The position numbers and the translations under genes were made by a program. Source: Paenibacillus sp. (GTDB lineage Bacteria > Bacillota > Bacilli > Paenibacillales > YIM-B00363). From it: DNA of 64,000 nt. A model generated the notes under the pieces. The model was not told the origin of the DNA. It worked only from the letters and a program-made list of their open reading frames with translations, and did not search any database. Shown here piece after piece: positions 61,680 to 64,000 of the stretch (positions are counted from its first letter, which is position 1; every line of letters starts with the position of its first letter). The DNA lies in assembly GCF_031177825.1 (NCBI RefSeq), contig NZ_JAPSKE010000001.1, positions 124,001-188,000 on the forward strand. The letters are read 5' to 3'.

Positions 61680-61708
61680 AGGCGCACCGCAACGGTAGCG
61701 GCGCGCCT
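61680..61708. terminator. Terminator between AraC and secreted protein genes
   Basis: AGGCGCACCGC (61680-61690) pairs with GCGGCGCGCCT (61698-61708), one mismatch, 7-base loop, between two convergent stop codons. Confidence 0.75.
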
Positions 61709-61715
61709 GATTTGT

Positions 61716-63068
61716 TTACATCGATTCTCCGTTCAAATAGCGGAAGAACGGCGGATCGACCCAGAACGTATAAGTTTCGACTTCGACGTCCGGATCGAGC
61801 GCTTCGAATCCGTCGACGATGGCCTCGGACGCCGCGTTCAGCGAGAACGACTGCGCGTAGTACGGACCGGAGCTTTCGATCTTGTTGTTCGTAATAAGAT
61901 CGTAACCCTCGAGTTCCGTGAACGAATAGTACAGCGGCTGCCACCACGACGAGGCGATCAAGCCGGCCGCGTCCTCGCTGTTTTTCTTAGCGTAGGCAAG
62001 GACGATATCTTGGAACCGCGCCTTGTCCGCCGCCGTCTCGAATTCGAACGAGAGGTCGTATTCTTTCGCGTATGCGATATAATTGCCGTTCTCGATCTGT
62101 ACGACCTGATAGCTGTCGGATTCGGTCGGCTCGCCCCACTCCTTCAAGTAGATGAACGCCGACGTCTTCGGCTCGAACTGCACCAGCGCGTCGATGCCTT
62201 CGCTGCGGAGCAGCCCGATCAGCTGGACGGCATGCAGCAGGTTGTCGTGTCCGTACGTCAGCGACAACGAATCGACGAAATTCGGATCGTACCGCGAATC
62301 TTTCAGGTTGTAGCCGGTCAGCAAGTCCTGCTTCAGCGCCGTATCCACGACCTCTTGGAGCTCGGGCGCCTGAATCAGATCCGACGTCCGATATGCATCC
62401 TGCAGCTTACCATAGATGTCGGCGTCGCTGACGGATCCGAGGTAATGCTTATACCGGTCGTTGAACGCGAGCGTCTTCCCGAGCAGCGTCGCGAGCAAAG
62501 CGTTCGACGCGGGGCCGCCCGCCGCAACCTCCTTGTAATACGACTCCGGCAGCAGGCCGGCGTCGATCGCGGCTGCCAGCTCCTTCGCGGCTTGCGGCGA
62601 ATACGCGGACGGCGTCAAGCCGGCCTTAGATAACGCCGCGTTCACCTTGTCCGCCTTGTACGAATAGGCCAACTCCTTCAGGCCCGACGCCTTCACCGCC
62701 AAGTAGACGGCGCCCGGCGCCGTCAACGTCGCCTCCGGCTGCACGGTCGTCGACGTCATGACGCCGGCGCCGTACAGCGCCGCAGCCGCTTCGAACCGCG
62801 GACTGTCGCTCGCGACGTCCTCGAAGGCGACCTTCACGGCCTTAGCGTCCAACTCGAGCGTCTCTTGCATCGCTTCGAGGAAGTCGCCCTTCGGCGTCGA
62901 TGCGCCGAAGGCGATGTCGTATTTCTGTTCCAGGAACAGCGCGTAATCGTTCGCGTCTTCCGCCGGCGCAGCCGCCGCCGCGACCGGGAACGCCGCCGCG
63001 CAAGCGATCGCTAAGGCCGCGCCGCCCGCCACGAATCGGCGAAGCGCCGTCATGTCTCTTACAATCAT
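61716..63068 (-). CDS. Secreted protein of unknown function
   Basis: 450 residues. Signal peptide FVAGGAALAIACAAAFPVAAAAAP; after it, two or three helical blocks of about 60 residues (PKGDFLEAMQETLELDAKAVKVAFEDVASDSPRFEAAAALYGAGVM, TPSAYSPQAAKELAAAIDAGLLP) with SLH-like spacing but without a clear SLH motif, then a globular C-terminal half (WGEPTESDSYQVVQIENGNYIAYAKEY, WQPLYYSFTELEGYDLI, VDPPFFRYLN). I do not recognise a family. GGAGGGATTGGA precedes the ATG. Confidence 0.75.
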   Translation of the reverse strand: MIVRDMTALRRFVAGGAALAIACAAAFPVAAAAAPAEDANDYALFLEQKYDIAFGASTPKGDFLEAMQETLELDAKAVKVAFEDVASDSPRFEAAAALYGAGVMTSTTVQPEATLTAPGAVYLAVKASGLKELAYSYKADKVNAALSKAGLTPSAYSPQAAKELAAAIDAGLLPESYYKEVAAGGPASNALLATLLGKTLAFNDRYKHYLGSVSDADIYGKLQDAYRTSDLIQAPELQEVVDTALKQDLLTGYNLKDSRYDPNFVDSLSLTYGHDNLLHAVQLIGLLRSEGIDALVQFEPKTSAFIYLKEWGEPTESDSYQVVQIENGNYIAYAKEYDLSFEFETAADKARFQDIVLAYAKKNSEDAAGLIASSWWQPLYYSFTELEGYDLITNNKIESSGPYYAQSFSLNAASEAIVDGFEALDPDVEVETYTFWVDPPFFRYLNGESM

Positions 63069-63101
63069 TCCAATCCCTCCACTCTATAATATTCCACTAT
63101 T

Positions 63102-63650
63102 TTACTCGGAATATTGAGAGATTGGCAATTTTTTTTCATAGGATCGCTGCGAGGACGCCTTCCGTTCAATAGACGATGCCGATCCTCCGTCTTCGACTCT
63201 GACTTCGTAGGACTTCGCCCGAACCTTCGGGTTCGCGAGCGACCGCCCCGTCGTCATGTCGAACTCCCACCCATGCCAAGGACACCGAATGATTTCCCCT
63301 TGTCTGCCGAACGCGTATTCATATACGGCGGAGGGGAGCGTCGTCCCGACGACTTGCCCCAGGCAGAGCGGCGCCCCGGCGTGCGGACAATAATTATGAA
63401 ACGCGTAATATCGCCCGCCGACCCGAAACACGCCGATGGTTCGGCCTCCCACGTCCACGAGAATCGAGGTCCCTTCGGCGAGATCGTCCGCCGCGGCCGC
63501 GAATCGGAGCGGTTGGGTTCGAGCGACCTCCGCGAACGGCTCGACCGAGTAATCGATTGCCGGGAAACCCGTCCGAGCGGCGGCATCCAAGAAGTCGCGG
63601 AACGGAATGGACCAACCGCCCACGGTCGTCGGATTGATGGCAGGGATCAT
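63102..63650 (-). CDS. Rieske [2Fe-2S] protein with an isomerase-like N-terminal segment
   Basis: 182 residues. About 46-150 is a complete Rieske ferredoxin domain: CPHAGAP and CPWHGWEFD ligate the 2Fe-2S cluster, and RTIGVFRVGGRYYAFHNYCPH is standard for nitrite-reductase-type small Rieske proteins. The first 45 residues, INPTTVGGWSIPFRDFLDAAARTGFPAIDYSVEPFAEVA, instead resemble the first beta-alpha unit of sugar-phosphate isomerase/epimerase barrels. The segment could be a remnant after deletion or a true fusion. AGAGGT lies 8 bases before ATG 63650. Confidence 0.75.
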   Translation of the reverse strand: MIPAINPTTVGGWSIPFRDFLDAAARTGFPAIDYSVEPFAEVARTQPLRFAAAADDLAEGTSILVDVGGRTIGVFRVGGRYYAFHNYCPHAGAPLCLGQVVGTTLPSAVYEYAFGRQGEIIRCPWHGWEFDMTTGRSLANPKVRAKSYEVRVEDGGSASSIERKASSQRSYEKKLPISQYSE

Positions 63651-63785
63651 ATGGCGTTACCTCTAATTAATCTATTTAATTATTTATATTATTAATTATT
63701 AATGTCGTATTTTACAGAATGAGACCCGTTTCGACGAAGGAACGACTCTCTTGTCGCTTGGCGCGATTCCCCCGGAAATCAATCG

Positions 63786-64000
63786 ATGCGGATGACCGAT
63801 TTAATAAAGCCGGCCGGCTTCGAAGCGATCGAAACCGTTAAACGGCGCATTCGCGCCGAAACGAGAGCGTTCCTTGCCGACGCGCCGATGCGATATTTCG
63901 CCGGAACGGCGGAGCGCGCGGACGCTCCGTTGCCGGATTGGCTCGAGCATCTGATACAGACGATGAAGCGCAAGGAACAGTTCGCCGCCGGTATCGTTCG
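63786..64000 (+). CDS. Start of an unidentified gene running off the right edge
   Basis: From ATG 63786 (or 63792) the frame stays open to the window end, giving about 71 residues: MRMTDLIKPAGFEAIETVKR, then RAFLADAPMRYFAGTAERADAPLPDWLEHLIQTMKRKEQFAAG. The codon use matches neighbours, and it is divergent from the Rieske gene across an AT-rich promoter gap (63651-63785). No confident family; the ribosome site is weak (GGAAATC), so the exact start is uncertain. Confidence 0.4.
   Translation, partial: MRMTDLIKPAGFEAIETVKRRIRAETRAFLADAPMRYFAGTAERADAPLPDWLEHLIQTMKRKEQFAAGIV

Overview
The window looks like a chromosomal segment of a GC-rich, endospore-forming Firmicute of the Paenibacillaceae (Paenibacillus or Cohnella type). 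The reasons are strong AGGAGG-type ribosome binding sites, many GTG/TTG starts, a YhcN/YlaJ-type sporulation lipoprotein, an HPr-like protein, a cre-type site, an LplB/LplC-type sugar ABC transporter with a YesM/YesN-style two-component pair, and many PhyH-type dioxygenases. I see no rRNA, tRNA, CRISPR array, prophage or insertion sequence. Names rest on motifs read by eye; no database search was possible.

Left end (1-10.4 kb, minus strand): a tight eight-gene operon for a cell-surface or secreted polysaccharide. In transcription order it encodes a secreted clan GH-A-like glycosidase, a membrane-anchored HEAT-repeat protein, a processive family-2 glycosyltransferase, a receiver-type protein whose phospho-acceptor Asp is replaced by Glu, a UDP-GlcNAc 6-dehydrogenase-like enzyme, GlmS, a membrane-anchored GH18-like protein and GlmU (cut by the window edge). 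Precursor supply (Fru6P to GlcN6P, UDP-GlcNAc and UDP-GlcNAcA) and polymerisation are encoded together, an arrangement reminiscent of hyaluronan (has) operons but apparently for a GlcNAc/GlcNAcA-type polymer. This is my best candidate for an undescribed system.

10.6-21.3 kb: mixed genes. They include a duplicated P-loop ATPase, an alditol oxidase with an aldo/keto reductase, an L,D-transpeptidase, a phosphodiester glycosidase with a coiled-coil membrane partner, a WsfD-like membrane protein fused to DUF6273, three 106-bp tandem repeats, an NrnB-type DHH phosphoesterase and an EcsC-family protein.

21.3-30 kb: oxidative sugar catabolism. An IclR-controlled operon encodes the lower Weimberg pathway (xylonate dehydratase, FAH-family 2-keto-3-deoxy-pentonate dehydratase, 2-oxoglutarate semialdehyde dehydrogenase), with the same 17-bp palindrome in front of both iclR and the structural genes. 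Next come tatA and a three-subunit Tat-exported GMC dehydrogenase with a lipoprotein cytochrome c, which could feed electrons from periplasm-side sugar or polyol oxidation to the respiratory chain.

30-46 kb: a sporulation lipoprotein, a PhyH dioxygenase, a SET protein, an HPr-like protein without the phosphorylatable His, a secreted cyclophilin, a LacI/FAD-oxidoreductase pair with shared operator-like sites, an acyl-CoA thioesterase, a LysR regulator, a small possible spore protein, a sulfonate-type ABC transporter with cysteine synthase, a SepM/YlbL-like pseudoprotease, and a GntR-solute-binding-protein fusion regulator in line with an EEP hydrolase and a PfkB kinase.

46-64 kb: a 1082-residue secreted propeller/carbohydrate-binding protein, an Lpl-type oligosaccharide ABC transporter with PhyH oxygenase and a two-component system (cre-controlled), a second PhyH/FAD-oxidoreductase pair opposite an AraC regulator, a secreted protein of unknown role, and a Rieske protein carrying what looks like the N-terminal piece of a sugar-phosphate isomerase. 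Most convergent or operon-end gaps carry clear hairpin terminators.
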